From Alkalihalobacillus sp. YIM B00296 (lineage in GTDB: Bacteria > Bacillota > Bacilli > Bacillales > Fictibacillaceae): a stretch of 64,000 bases of DNA. The stretch spans positions 186,001-250,000 of the forward strand of contig NZ_JAIBLJ010000002.1 in assembly GCF_020179385.1 (NCBI RefSeq), read 5' to 3'. Position 1 is the first letter of the stretch; every line of letters begins with the position of its first letter. Below, one piece after another: positions 1-7,807 of the stretch. A model generated the notes under the pieces. It did not search any database. It was not told where the DNA came from and saw only the letters and a program-made list of their open reading frames with translations. The position numbers and the translations under genes are program-made.

Positions 1-102
1 AGATATTTTCAAATCAACTGAGGTCCTCGCAGTTTTCCATTCGGCTCTATTACAGGTTATTGTTTATTTTCACGAAATTGGCGATCCACTACCCGCCTCA
101 CT

Positions 103-231
103 TGTACAGGATGTGCTGGCTTCGACGTTCACCACAGGACGTGGTGGTTTTTAATCGAAGATCCTTAAATTGAAGGTCGCTGCGTGGGCTCAACTGGCTC
201 GCTTTTCCCGCAGGATTGTCACGTACTTCGC
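103..231 (+). repeat. Dispersed intergenic element B, copy 1
   Basis: This stretch of about 130 bp reappears in reverse orientation at 58070-58186. Shared blocks include GTGCTGGCTTCGACGTTCAC, ACCACAGGACGT, GATCCTTAAATT and GGCTCGCTTTTCCCGCAG. It contains a small hairpin (CACCAC-aggac-GTGGTG) and no open reading frame. It lies downstream of the speD terminator. The first 100 bases of the window hold nothing I recognise. Confidence 0.75.
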
Positions 232-263
232 ATAAACAACATTGTAAATCAACGAATCCTTCC

Positions 264-296
264 ATTTAAAAAAGGTGTGCAGCTGCACACCTTGTT
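264..296 (-). terminator. speD terminator (perfect palindrome)
   Basis: A perfect 22-bp palindrome at 272-293 (AAGGTGTGCAG/CTGCACACCTT) is flanked by A-runs on the left and a T-run on the right, so it could stop transcription from either side. On the minus strand it follows speD by about 20 bases and is followed by TTTTTT. Confidence 0.8.
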
Positions 297-312
297 GGTT
301 TTTTTGTGATTA

Positions 313-693
313 CTAATATGCCGAGACCTTTTTCTGGCCAACTTTAACCGGACCCATACCTCTTGGAAGTTCTACATTCTCTTTGGATGTAGCACCAAGG
401 GCCTCTGCGATATAATCTGCAGCGACATTTGGATCAAGGTCACCACATGTATAAACATCAATACTTGCATAACCATGCTCTGGAAAACTGTGAATGGTTA
501 GGTGTGATTCAGAAATGATTACAACTCCACTTACTCCATGAGGTGCAAATTTATGAAAAGCAACTTCTCTTACCTCTGCACCTGATTTAAGTGCAGCTTC
601 TACAAAAAGTTGTTCAATGTAAGGCATATTGTTCAATTTCTCAACATCACAACCCCATAACTCAGCAATCACATGACGTCCCATTGTATCCAT
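313..693 (-). CDS. speD: S-adenosylmethionine decarboxylase proenzyme
   Basis: Makes decarboxylated AdoMet, the aminopropyl donor for spermidine. It is a small bacterial (class 1B) proenzyme of 126 residues that cleaves itself to form a pyruvoyl cofactor. The cleavage motif [20 protein letters not shown] is visible, with the Ser after the Glu becoming the pyruvoyl group, and CGDLDP follows. A start six bases further upstream is open, but the ATG at 693 has better spacing (9 nt) to the AAAGGGGG ribosome site and begins METMGRH-like (MDTMGRHV), as in B. subtilis. It is monocistronic, with its own terminator and a spacer of about 400 bp upstream. B. subtilis also calls it speH. Confidence 0.95.
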   Translation of the reverse strand: MDTMGRHVIAELWGCDVEKLNNMPYIEQLFVEAALKSGAEVREVAFHKFAPHGVSGVVIISESHLTIHSFPEHGYASIDVYTCGDLDPNVAADYIAEALGATSKENVELPRGMGPVKVGQKKVSAY

Positions 694-747
694 TTGCATA
701 GTCCCCCTTTAAAATTAATCATGCCTTCACAAGCATGCGGAAATGGA

Positions 748-775
748 ATTTTACCACGGGGGAAAGTTAGTCCAA
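748..775 (-). promoter_or_regulatory. Candidate sigma-A promoter of speD
   Basis: On the minus strand TTGGAC (-35) is followed after 16 bp by TAAAAT (-10), about 55 bp upstream of the speD start. The -35 match is weak. The remainder of 776-1033 shows no gene or other clear signal. Confidence 0.35.
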
Positions 776-1033
776 AGAGGTCCTAACCCTTTAAGTAGTA
801 TCCAGTTCCTGAATTGCTTATAACATGAAGTTCACGAAGAACAGTATACTGCTTTTCTTTATTTTTTGCAAGTTGATTTTTCGATTTTCCACCTCCATAA
901 AATACATCTTGTACTTCCTCATTCCACAATGAAATAAATGAAAACATATAATTCTTTCAAGAATGGATGGTCATATGTTTCTTACAAGCCATATTAATGC
1001 GTTGGCAGCAGACTAAGCAGGTCTTTACACTAT

Positions 1034-1071
1034 ATAAAAAACGGAGTTGACCATGAAGGTCTACCCCGTTC
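1034..1071 (-). terminator. gapB terminator
   Basis: On the minus strand a 13-bp stem (AACGGGGTAGACC / GGTCAACTCCGTT, one mismatch and one G-U pair) with loop TTCAT is followed by TTTTTATA, just past the gapB stop codon. Confidence 0.85.
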
Positions 1072-1093
1072 TACTTACTGATTATAATGATTG

Positions 1094-2134
1094 TCACGCA
1101 GTTCCGGACAAGCGCTTATTGGATAACGCACCAAGTGTTTCTCCAACTTTCTCAGCAAGATCTACTACTCGGCAAGAATATCCCCATTCGTTGTCATACC
1201 AGGCAAGAACTTTAACTTTTCGATCTTCGATCACCATTGTAGACAACCCATCAACGATTGAAGAATTTTCATTTCCGTTGAAGTCGATTGAGACAAGTGG
1301 ATCTTTCGTATAACCCAGGATTCCTTGCAAAGTTCCTTTAGACGCTGTTTCGAGGGCTGCATTGACAGTTTCAACCGTCACATCACGCTTTACGTCGACG
1401 ACCAGGTCAACTAGAGATACATTCGGGGTTGGTACCCGAAGTGCCATCCCATGAAGTTTACCTTCTAATTGAGGTATAACCTTCGCGATTGCTTTCGCTG
1501 CGCCGGTAGAGGTAGGTATGATCGATTGGCCGCACGCACGAGCACGTCTTAGATCTTTGTGAGGATTATCGATATTCTTCTGATCATTTGTATAGGCATG
1601 AACGGTCGTCATCACACCGTTCTCGATCCCAAATTGTTCATCAAGTACTTTGACAACCGGTGCGAGACAGTTTGTCGTACATGAGGCATTGGAAAGAATA
1701 TGGTGCTCTTCCGGAATGTAAGCGTCATCATTTACACCCATCACGACTGTAAGATCTTCATCTTTACCGGGAGCAGTGATGATAACCTTCTTGGCACCAG
1801 CTTCTAGATGGTAAGCGGCAGTCTCTTTTGATTTAAACTTGCCTGTTGCTTCAATAACGATATCAATACCCAAATACCCCCATGGCAATTGCTTAGGATC
1901 CCTATTACTGAGCAACTTGATTTCTTTACCATCTACAAACAGAGAATTCTCATTCGCTTCAACCTCGAGATCGTAAGTACCATGAATGCTATCGTATTTG
2001 ATAAGATGAGCTAATGTCTCAGAAGGATAACTTGCATTTATCGCAATAACATCTAATTGTTGGTTTTTCATCGCTTTACGGAATACCATCCGTCCAATTC
2101 GACCAAATCCATTAATGGCTACTTTAGCTTTCAT
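1094..2134 (-). CDS. gapB: Glyceraldehyde-3-phosphate dehydrogenase, GapB type
   Basis: Oxidises or forms 1,3-bisphosphoglycerate in the cytoplasm. The GapB paralogue of Bacilli works mainly with NADP+ in gluconeogenesis. The 346-residue protein starts with the Rossmann motif INGFGRIGR and carries the catalytic SNASCTTNCLAP (active Cys about 155) and the C-terminal WYDNEWGY. The INASYPSETLAHLIKYDSIHG stretch and overall sequence fit GapB rather than glycolytic GapA. A GGAGGG site 8 nt before the ATG supports the start. In B. subtilis the gene is repressed by CcpN; I did not identify a CcpN site with confidence in the AT-rich upstream region (2150-2230). Confidence 0.93.
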   Translation of the reverse strand: MKAKVAINGFGRIGRMVFRKAMKNQQLDVIAINASYPSETLAHLIKYDSIHGTYDLEVEANENSLFVDGKEIKLLSNRDPKQLPWGYLGIDIVIEATGKFKSKETAAYHLEAGAKKVIITAPGKDEDLTVVMGVNDDAYIPEEHHILSNASCTTNCLAPVVKVLDEQFGIENGVMTTVHAYTNDQKNIDNPHKDLRRARACGQSIIPTSTGAAKAIAKVIPQLEGKLHGMALRVPTPNVSLVDLVVDVKRDVTVETVNAALETASKGTLQGILGYTKDPLVSIDFNGNENSSIVDGLSTMVIEDRKVKVLAWYDNEWGYSCRVVDLAEKVGETLGALSNKRLSGTA

Positions 2135-2236
2135 GTTGAAATCCCTCCACTATATAAAGTGCTATACTTTTTTCTAAAAATCTAAAATTAGTATAACATA
2201 TTATATGTAAAAGGGAACACTAAATTTATCAATATA

Positions 2237-2267
2237 TAAAAAAAGAGGCCTATGCCCGGGCCCCTAA
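2237..2267 (-). terminator. Terminator after coaE
   Basis: On the minus strand AGGGGCC pairs with GGCCTCT around an 8-nt loop and is followed by TTTTTTTATA. It lies about 115 bp past the coaE stop, with only spacer sequence between them. Confidence 0.65.
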
Positions 2268-2382
2268 AGTTCAAAGAATCGACAAAAATATTGCACGTTC
2301 TGCTATAAATGTGTCGGTTGATAGGAATACACTCCCATTCGTTGTCCTTTTTGTCGATTAACCTGCTGGATCTAACTCAGAA

Positions 2383-2973
2383 TTAGAGTATGTCCCATTT
2401 CGTGAATATATGTATCAACTGTTGACGGCTCTCTTCTACCGTCCCATTATTATCGATGATTCCATCTGCCCATTTTTTCTTGTCGTCCAAAGGGATTTGG
2501 GAGCGAATCCGGGATAGTGCGTCCGCAGAGGAAGATTGATCACGTTTCATCAATCTTTCCAATTGCGTTTTTTTATCCACATAGACAAGTAATGTACGGT
2601 CCACCATATGGGTTAATTTACTCTCAAACAATAATGGTATATCCATGACGACGGACTCCTGTACTTTCAGCAGTTCATCCTTGCGTGCAAGCATTCGTTT
2701 TCGGACAGCAGGATGGACAAAACTGTTCAACTTTAGACGCTTTTCTTCATCATTGAATATGATTGCACCTAACTTTTTGCGGTTGATACTCCGATCTTCC
2801 TCCACAATATCTTCGCCAAAGAATTCTACGATTTGTGCATATGCTGCTTCGCCCGGCAATACAACTTCCCGGGCGATTTTATCGGCATCAATTACAGGGA
2901 TATTCAGTTCTTGTATCATAACGGAAATCGTGCTTTTCCCACTTCCAATCCCACCGGTCAATCCCACAATCAT
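2383..2973 (-). CDS. coaE: Dephospho-CoA kinase
   Basis: Phosphorylates the 3'-hydroxyl of dephospho-CoA with ATP, the last step of CoA synthesis. The 196-residue P-loop kinase begins MIVGLTGGIGSGKST (Walker A). It has DADKIAREV (substrate-binding Asp) and VMDIPLLFES in the lid and substrate region, which are all typical of CoaE. Length matches the family. The start has a GAGGTG site. It follows ytaF by 9 bp, suggesting one transcript with ytaF and mutM upstream, as in B. subtilis. Confidence 0.95.
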   Translation of the reverse strand: MIVGLTGGIGSGKSTISVMIQELNIPVIDADKIAREVVLPGEAAYAQIVEFFGEDIVEEDRSINRKKLGAIIFNDEEKRLKLNSFVHPAVRKRMLARKDELLKVQESVVMDIPLLFESKLTHMVDRTLLVYVDKKTQLERLMKRDQSSSADALSRIRSQIPLDDKKKWADGIIDNNGTVEESRQQLIHIFTKWDIL

Positions 2974-2983
2974 TTATAACACC

Positions 2984-3631
2984 TCACAGTTTGAATATAC
3001 CTAACACGATCAACATGACACCTGGCAAAAAGCTGATCAACCTCATGGATGGTATGGCAGACAACACTCTTCCAAGCTTCATACCAGTCACAAGGAACAG
3101 TACACTCATACCTGCTACAAATACAGCTGTCATCAAATGGGGGAAACCGAGTAGTGATGCCCCAAGTCCAGCAGCAAACGAATCTAACGATAAAGCCAGG
3201 CCGAGTAACAATGCTTCTAATCCTGTAATGGTTCCAGAACGGTCAATATCCGCGGCTGCAGGGGTACGTAAAATTTGAATGACGATACCTAACGATCGGA
3301 TCTCCATGTTCCAGATGTATTCCGATTCATGCTTTTTGATTGATGCCTCTTCACGTTCATCGCTGTTTTTAAAGAATTGCCATAAGACATACATCCCTAG
3401 GCCGATCAGCAACATTCCACCTAACTTGCCTGCAAAAACAGGAGAAATGAATGTGCTGATGATTGTTCCTACATTCATAGCAGCCAGCAACATCAAAGCT
3501 GAACATATTGCAATCAGAATAATGGAGAAGTAAGTGATTTTCATTCGTCGTACACCGTATGTTACACCGACCCCGAAGCTGTCCATGCTCACAGCGATCG
3601 TCAAAGTCAGTAAGGCTAACCATCCTGTCAC
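2984..3631 (-). CDS. ytaF: Sporulation membrane protein YtaF (MntP-like fold)
   Basis: A polytopic membrane protein of 215 residues with about six hydrophobic segments. It belongs to the YtaF family, related to manganese exporter MntP, and is linked to sporulation in B. subtilis, with no firmly known function. The motif VSMDSFGVGVTYG near the N-terminus and LSLDSFAAGLGASL near residue 160 form the internal duplication typical of this fold, each with an Asp in the membrane. A longer frame opens at a TTG at 3655, but the AAGGAGGA ribosome site lies inside that extension, so I place the start at the GTG at 3631. It sits between mutM and coaE. Confidence 0.88.
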   Translation of the reverse strand: MTGWLALLTLTIAVSMDSFGVGVTYGVRRMKITYFSIILIAICSALMLLAAMNVGTIISTFISPVFAGKLGGMLLIGLGMYVLWQFFKNSDEREEASIKKHESEYIWNMEIRSLGIVIQILRTPAAADIDRSGTITGLEALLLGLALSLDSFAAGLGASLLGFPHLMTAVFVAGMSVLFLVTGMKLGRVLSAIPSMRLISFLPGVMLIVLGIFKL

Positions 3632-3717
3632 TTCTACACATCCTCCTTGCTTCAAACGCTAGGATAGTATATGGATAGTGCCCATCCGACGTACGACTTT
3701 TTCATGAATTTCTCATA

Positions 3718-4542
3718 TCACTTTTGGCAGCTTGGACAAATATGTGTACCTCTCCCCCCTACAACAATACGCACGATTTCTGAGCCACAATTGAGACAGG
3801 GTTCACCTTTTCGAGCATAAACAGCAAGCTTTTGCTGAAACATCCCCATATCTCCTTGGGAATTCACATAAGAACGAATCGTGCTTCCACCTTGATCCAC
3901 GGCCTCCTTCAATGTTTCGACGATGGCTTGATGCAACGATTCTGCCCCCTTTTTCGATAACGATCTCGCTTCAGCTTCAGGGTTGAGTCCGACTTTAAAA
4001 AGGGCTTCATCCACATAAATGTTGCCGAGCCCCACCAATACCGTCTGATCCAGTAAAACAGGCTTGATTTTACGAGTCGTCTTTTGAAGCTTATTCCAGA
4101 GCTCGACTGGTTTGAAGTCCGGATCGAATGGTTCTGGGCCTAATTGGGACAAAGGTAGATGTTCCTCTTCTTTCCCGATCGGATATACATGCATCGTTCC
4201 AAACTTACGCACATCACGATAACGTAATTCAGATCCATCCCTAAAAGCGAAGATCACATGCGTATGCTTATCAGCTTCTACACCGCCCTGAACATAAATA
4301 TATCGTCCTTCCATCCGCAAATGCGAAACAAGAACTACATCATCGAGAATGATTTTTAGGAATTTTCCTCTTCTTCCGATGGAGCGGATCGTTTGGCCGA
4401 TCAACAATGATTTGAATTCTCCCAAATCATCCGGATGTTTGATGATTTTCGCCCACTTGACCGTTACATTTTCGATCGTTTTACCAAGCACTAGATTTTC
4501 CAAGGTACGTCTGACAGTTTCTACTTCAGGTAATTCTGGCAT
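3718..4542 (-). CDS. mutM: Formamidopyrimidine-DNA glycosylase
   Basis: Base-excision repair enzyme that removes 8-oxoguanine and formamidopyrimidines and nicks the abasic site. The 274-residue protein starts MPELPEVETVRR: Pro2 is the catalytic nucleophile once Met is removed, and Glu3 assists. The C-terminus holds the DNA-binding zinc finger CLNCGS...CPSCQK. The helix-two-turn-helix region QTVLVGLGNIYVDE is present. The start has a GGGAG site. It follows polA by 64 bp, the same repair/replication pairing as in B. subtilis. Confidence 0.96.
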   Translation of the reverse strand: MPELPEVETVRRTLENLVLGKTIENVTVKWAKIIKHPDDLGEFKSLLIGQTIRSIGRRGKFLKIILDDVVLVSHLRMEGRYIYVQGGVEADKHTHVIFAFRDGSELRYRDVRKFGTMHVYPIGKEEEHLPLSQLGPEPFDPDFKPVELWNKLQKTTRKIKPVLLDQTVLVGLGNIYVDEALFKVGLNPEAEARSLSKKGAESLHQAIVETLKEAVDQGGSTIRSYVNSQGDMGMFQQKLAVYARKGEPCLNCGSEIVRIVVGGRGTHICPSCQK

Positions 4543-4606
4543 TTCTGATCTCCCTATCTCTAATACATGCCTGCAGCAGGTGCAGACTTAGCTACTATCC
4601 AATTTG

Positions 4607-7243
4607 CTATTTCGCATCATACCAGGTGTCCCCATATGAGTAATCGACTTTCAAAGGGACATCCAGTTGTACAGCATGCTCCATGACATCTGGTACAATT
4701 TTCTCCAGTTTTTCAAGCTCGTCTTTCGGTGCTTCGAAAATCAATTCGTCATGAACCTGCAACAGCATCCTTGTCTTCAACTTTTCTTTCTCTAATCGTT
4801 TGGCCATCTCCACCATAGCCTTTTTGATGATATCTGCTGCTGAGCCTTGTATCGGTGTATTCATAGCTGTACGTTCAGCAAAGCTTCTCAAGTTGAAATT
4901 ACGGCTTGTGATTTCCGGAAGATATCTGCGCCGGTTCAACATCGTCGTCACATAGCCTTCCTGTTTCGCCTGTTGGACGATATCATCCATGTACTGTTTG
5001 ACGCCTGGGAAGCTTTTGAGATACCGCTCGATAAATTGGCCAGCTTCCTTACGGGTAATGCCAAGACTTTGCGAAAGTCCATAATCACTGATTCCATATA
5101 CGATTCCGAAGTTGACAGCTTTCGCTTGCCTTCTCATATCCGACGTCACTTCATCTTTTTCAACATGGAAGACATCCATTGCTGTTTTCGTATGGATATC
5201 CATTTCATTATTGAATGCATCGATCAATTTATCGTCCTGTGCGATATGAGCAAGGACTCGAAGCTCGATTTGTGAATAATCCGCGGCGAACACAACCCAA
5301 TTTTTTTCTGATGGTATGAATGCCTGGCGGATCTTTCTCCCTGCCTCCAGACGGATCGGGATGTTTTGAAGGTTCGGATCGATAGAACTCAAGCGGCCAG
5401 TCTGTGCCAGCGCTTGATTGAAACGTGTATGGATTTTCTCCGTATCACGGTTCACCACCTTCAGAAGCCCTTCTACATAAGTCGAATTGAGCTTGCCAAG
5501 CTGGCGGTAGTAAAGGATTTCCTCAACAATTTCATGCTTATCCTTCAGCTTTTCCAAAACATCAGCTGACGTTGAATATCCTGTCTTTGTCTTTTTTATG
5601 ACTGGAAGCTGTATTTTTTCAAATAAGATTTCACCAAGCTGTTTAGGGGAATTGATATTGAACTCGGTTCCGGCAAGTTCGAAAATTTTCGCTTCGATCT
5701 TTTCCAATTGGTCATTCAACTCGGTGCCCATCTCCTCCAGCCGCTTCACATTGACCTGGACACCTTGCTGCTCCATTTTACCGAGGACAATGGACAGCGG
5801 CATCTCCAAATCATAGAACAACTGATCTTGTTCATTCTTTTTAAGGCTCTCTTGAAGATGGGGAACGACTTGAAAAAGCATATTCGCTTTGCGTACAATA
5901 TGTTCACTTAAAACCTTTTCTTCTGGAACTTTCTGCTTTGCCCCTTTTCCATAAACCGTTTCATTGCTTGATACGCCTTTCAACCCAAACCGGCTTGCTA
6001 TCGATGCAATATCATGTGAGGTGTCGGAAGGATTCAACAAGTAAGAAGCGATAAGGGCATCAAATCTGACCCCTTTCAGGTCGATGCCTTTCCAAGCCAG
6101 CGATACAGTCGCCTGCTTTGCATCGGCTGCATACTTTTCTATCTTTTCATCTTCAAGCCATTCAATGAAGGCTTCTGACTTTAAAGCTACATCAGTTGAA
6201 AGGAAGTATTTTCCCTTTTCACTGACAATACCGATCCCTAGAATATCCCCATGATGATAGTTTTCAGCTAAGCATTCGATGACCACCGCCGCTTCTGAAC
6301 CGAAATCTGCCATCGTAACCTCTTCTAAAATTTCATAATCAATCTCATCAGTCGGTGTATCCGCTACTTCAGATTCTCCGCTGTCCACCCTTTCAAGAAG
6401 TGAATTGAATCCTAACTCTTTGAACAGTTTGATGACTTTGTCAGAGATTTCATTCACAAACTCACAGCTGTCGAGCTTGACCTCTACCGGGGCTTTTATT
6501 TCAATCGTAGCAAGTTTTTTGCTCATTTCAGCCTGTTCTTTGTTGTCTTCAAGCCTTTCCTTCAGCTTTTTACCTGAAACTTTATCAATTGAATCCAGTA
6601 CTTCTTCAATCGTCCCAAATTCCTTAAGCAGCTTGATCGCAGTCTTTTCACCGACACCTGGGACTCCAGGGATGTTGTCCGAACTGTCCCCCATAAGCCC
6701 TTTCATGTCAATGATCTGATTGGGTGTGAGGCCATAGCGTTCTTCGACAAGCTTCATGTCGTATGTATCCATATCTGTTATACCCTTTTTCGTCAATGCA
6801 ACATGGACATGCTCGTCCACTAATTGAAGCAAGTCCTTATCCCCGGTGATGACTTTGACATCCCATTCCTTAGAATCTGCTTGTTTTGATAATGTACCGA
6901 TGATGTCATCCGCCTCATATTGCTCCAATTCATATCTCTTGATACCGAATGCATCCAGTAATTCACGGATCAAAGGTAATTGTTCTGAAAGCTCTGGCGG
7001 TGTCTTTTGCCGTCCGCCTTTATATTCATCAAAGGTCTTGTGACGGAACGTTGTCTTTCCGGCATCAAATGCAACCAGCATATGACTTGGTGCTTCATCT
7101 TCAAGCACCTTCAATAACATCGTTGTAAACCCGTACACTGCATTCGTGTAAACCCCTTTATCATTGTTCAAAAGGGGTAACGCAAAAAATGCACGGTATG
7201 CGATACTGTTCCCATCTACTAAAACGAGTTTCTTTTTGATCAT
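4607..7243 (-). CDS. polA: DNA polymerase I
   Basis: Fills gaps and removes RNA primers during repair and lagging-strand synthesis. The 878-residue protein has an N-terminal 5'-nuclease domain (about 1-290; LVDGNSIAYRAFFA, GDKDLLQLV, GLMGDSSDNIPG), a central 3'-5' exonuclease-like domain (about 300-470) and the family A polymerase domain (motif A DYSQIELRVLAH, O-helix RRQAKAVNFGIVYGIS, motif C QVHDELIFEAP). The exonuclease-like domain lacks the catalytic acidic DxE motif, as in other Bacillus enzymes, so proofreading is probably absent. A GAGGAGG site fixes the ATG. A spacer of about 560 bp separates it from phoR, so it likely has its own promoter. Confidence 0.97.
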   Translation of the reverse strand: MIKKKLVLVDGNSIAYRAFFALPLLNNDKGVYTNAVYGFTTMLLKVLEDEAPSHMLVAFDAGKTTFRHKTFDEYKGGRQKTPPELSEQLPLIRELLDAFGIKRYELEQYEADDIIGTLSKQADSKEWDVKVITGDKDLLQLVDEHVHVALTKKGITDMDTYDMKLVEERYGLTPNQIIDMKGLMGDSSDNIPGVPGVGEKTAIKLLKEFGTIEEVLDSIDKVSGKKLKERLEDNKEQAEMSKKLATIEIKAPVEVKLDSCEFVNEISDKVIKLFKELGFNSLLERVDSGESEVADTPTDEIDYEILEEVTMADFGSEAAVVIECLAENYHHGDILGIGIVSEKGKYFLSTDVALKSEAFIEWLEDEKIEKYAADAKQATVSLAWKGIDLKGVRFDALIASYLLNPSDTSHDIASIASRFGLKGVSSNETVYGKGAKQKVPEEKVLSEHIVRKANMLFQVVPHLQESLKKNEQDQLFYDLEMPLSIVLGKMEQQGVQVNVKRLEEMGTELNDQLEKIEAKIFELAGTEFNINSPKQLGEILFEKIQLPVIKKTKTGYSTSADVLEKLKDKHEIVEEILYYRQLGKLNSTYVEGLLKVVNRDTEKIHTRFNQALAQTGRLSSIDPNLQNIPIRLEAGRKIRQAFIPSEKNWVVFAADYSQIELRVLAHIAQDDKLIDAFNNEMDIHTKTAMDVFHVEKDEVTSDMRRQAKAVNFGIVYGISDYGLSQSLGITRKEAGQFIERYLKSFPGVKQYMDDIVQQAKQEGYVTTMLNRRRYLPEITSRNFNLRSFAERTAMNTPIQGSAADIIKKAMVEMAKRLEKEKLKTRMLLQVHDELIFEAPKDELEKLEKIVPDVMEHAVQLDVPLKVDYSYGDTWYDAK

Positions 7244-7351
7244 TCGATTTCCTCCTCGTTCAACACTAGTTTCATTTTATCATGTTTGGATTTAGAAGGG
7301 AAAAAGGGAGAGTCAAAGGATGGTTCCGTCCGGCATGCTGCCAAGACTTTG

Positions 7352-7440
7352 TCGAGCGGTTTTTAAAAGTTATCGAGCAAGTTATGGGTAAAATCGAAAA
7401 ATATCTGGCGGATGATCGAGCAAGTTTTGGACACAACCGT
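7352..7440. repeat. Short periodic repeat array, TCGAGCAAG core
   Basis: Four units start at 7352, 7373, 7394 and 7416 (spacing 21, 21, 22 bp). Each begins with TCGAGCGG, TCGAGCAAG, TCGAAAAAT or TCGAGCAAG and continues with 12-13 unrelated bases. It lies 110-190 bp upstream of polA, in the spacer behind phoR. It has no coding potential. Confidence 0.55.
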
Positions 7441-7468
7441 GCAACTAGTAAAAATGTCTGCGCCTAAA

Positions 7469-7672
7469 GAAAAGCGGAAAGCCCTGACCAGCCACGAAGG
7501 TCACTGGAAGTCCGACGAGGAGGCTCGAACCAAACAAAGTTCTGTTCTGCGTGAGTAATTCCTTAAGTAGTACCTCAATGTGTCGGTCGCCGTAGGAGGT
7601 CTGAAGTGATCCAAGTGGTTGGGCGTTGAAGCTAGACATTCCTTCATCGAAACAAATTTTTATACATTCTTA
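7469..7672 (+). repeat. Dispersed intergenic element A, copy 1 (long form)
   Basis: About 200 bp, beginning near AAAGCGGAAAGCCCTGACCA and ending near GGGCGTTGAAGCTAGACATT and TATACATTCTTA. The left half (GGAGGCTCGAACCAAACAAA and GCGTGAGTAA) matches the copy at 33131; both ends match the shorter copy at 10921. Ends are partly inverted (GCCC...GGGC). It fills most of the phoR-polA spacer and has no plausible open reading frame. Confidence 0.75.
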
Positions 7673-7673
7673 A

Positions 7674-7712
7674 CCAAAAAAAAGACGAGAGTCCGTAGGT
7701 ACACTCTCGCCA
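7674..7712 (-). terminator. phoR terminator
   Basis: On the minus strand GCGAGAGT and ACTCTCGT form an 8-bp stem with a 10-nt loop, followed by a run of T with one interruption. It sits about 100 bp past the phoR stop and at the edge of element A. Confidence 0.8.
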
Positions 7713-7807
7713 TCAATAAGGGGATCCTTTTGAAAAGGATTTTCAAATTCAGTCTAGCAAAGGTTTGTGAAGCACGAATCTCATGGGTGTTAATGTTGTG
7801 TAAATTT

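Noticed and set aside
1047-1313. Plus-strand open frame over the end of gapB
   Set aside because: Antisense to conserved gapB coding sequence and runs through the gapB terminator hairpin.
5300-5980. Missing proofreading residues in DNA polymerase I
   Set aside because: Loss of the 3'-5' exonuclease acidic residues is normal in Bacillus and Geobacillus PolA, so it is not a defect.
7282-7467. 61-codon open frame upstream of polA
   Set aside because: It runs through the periodic repeat array and has no convincing ribosome site or protein-like composition.
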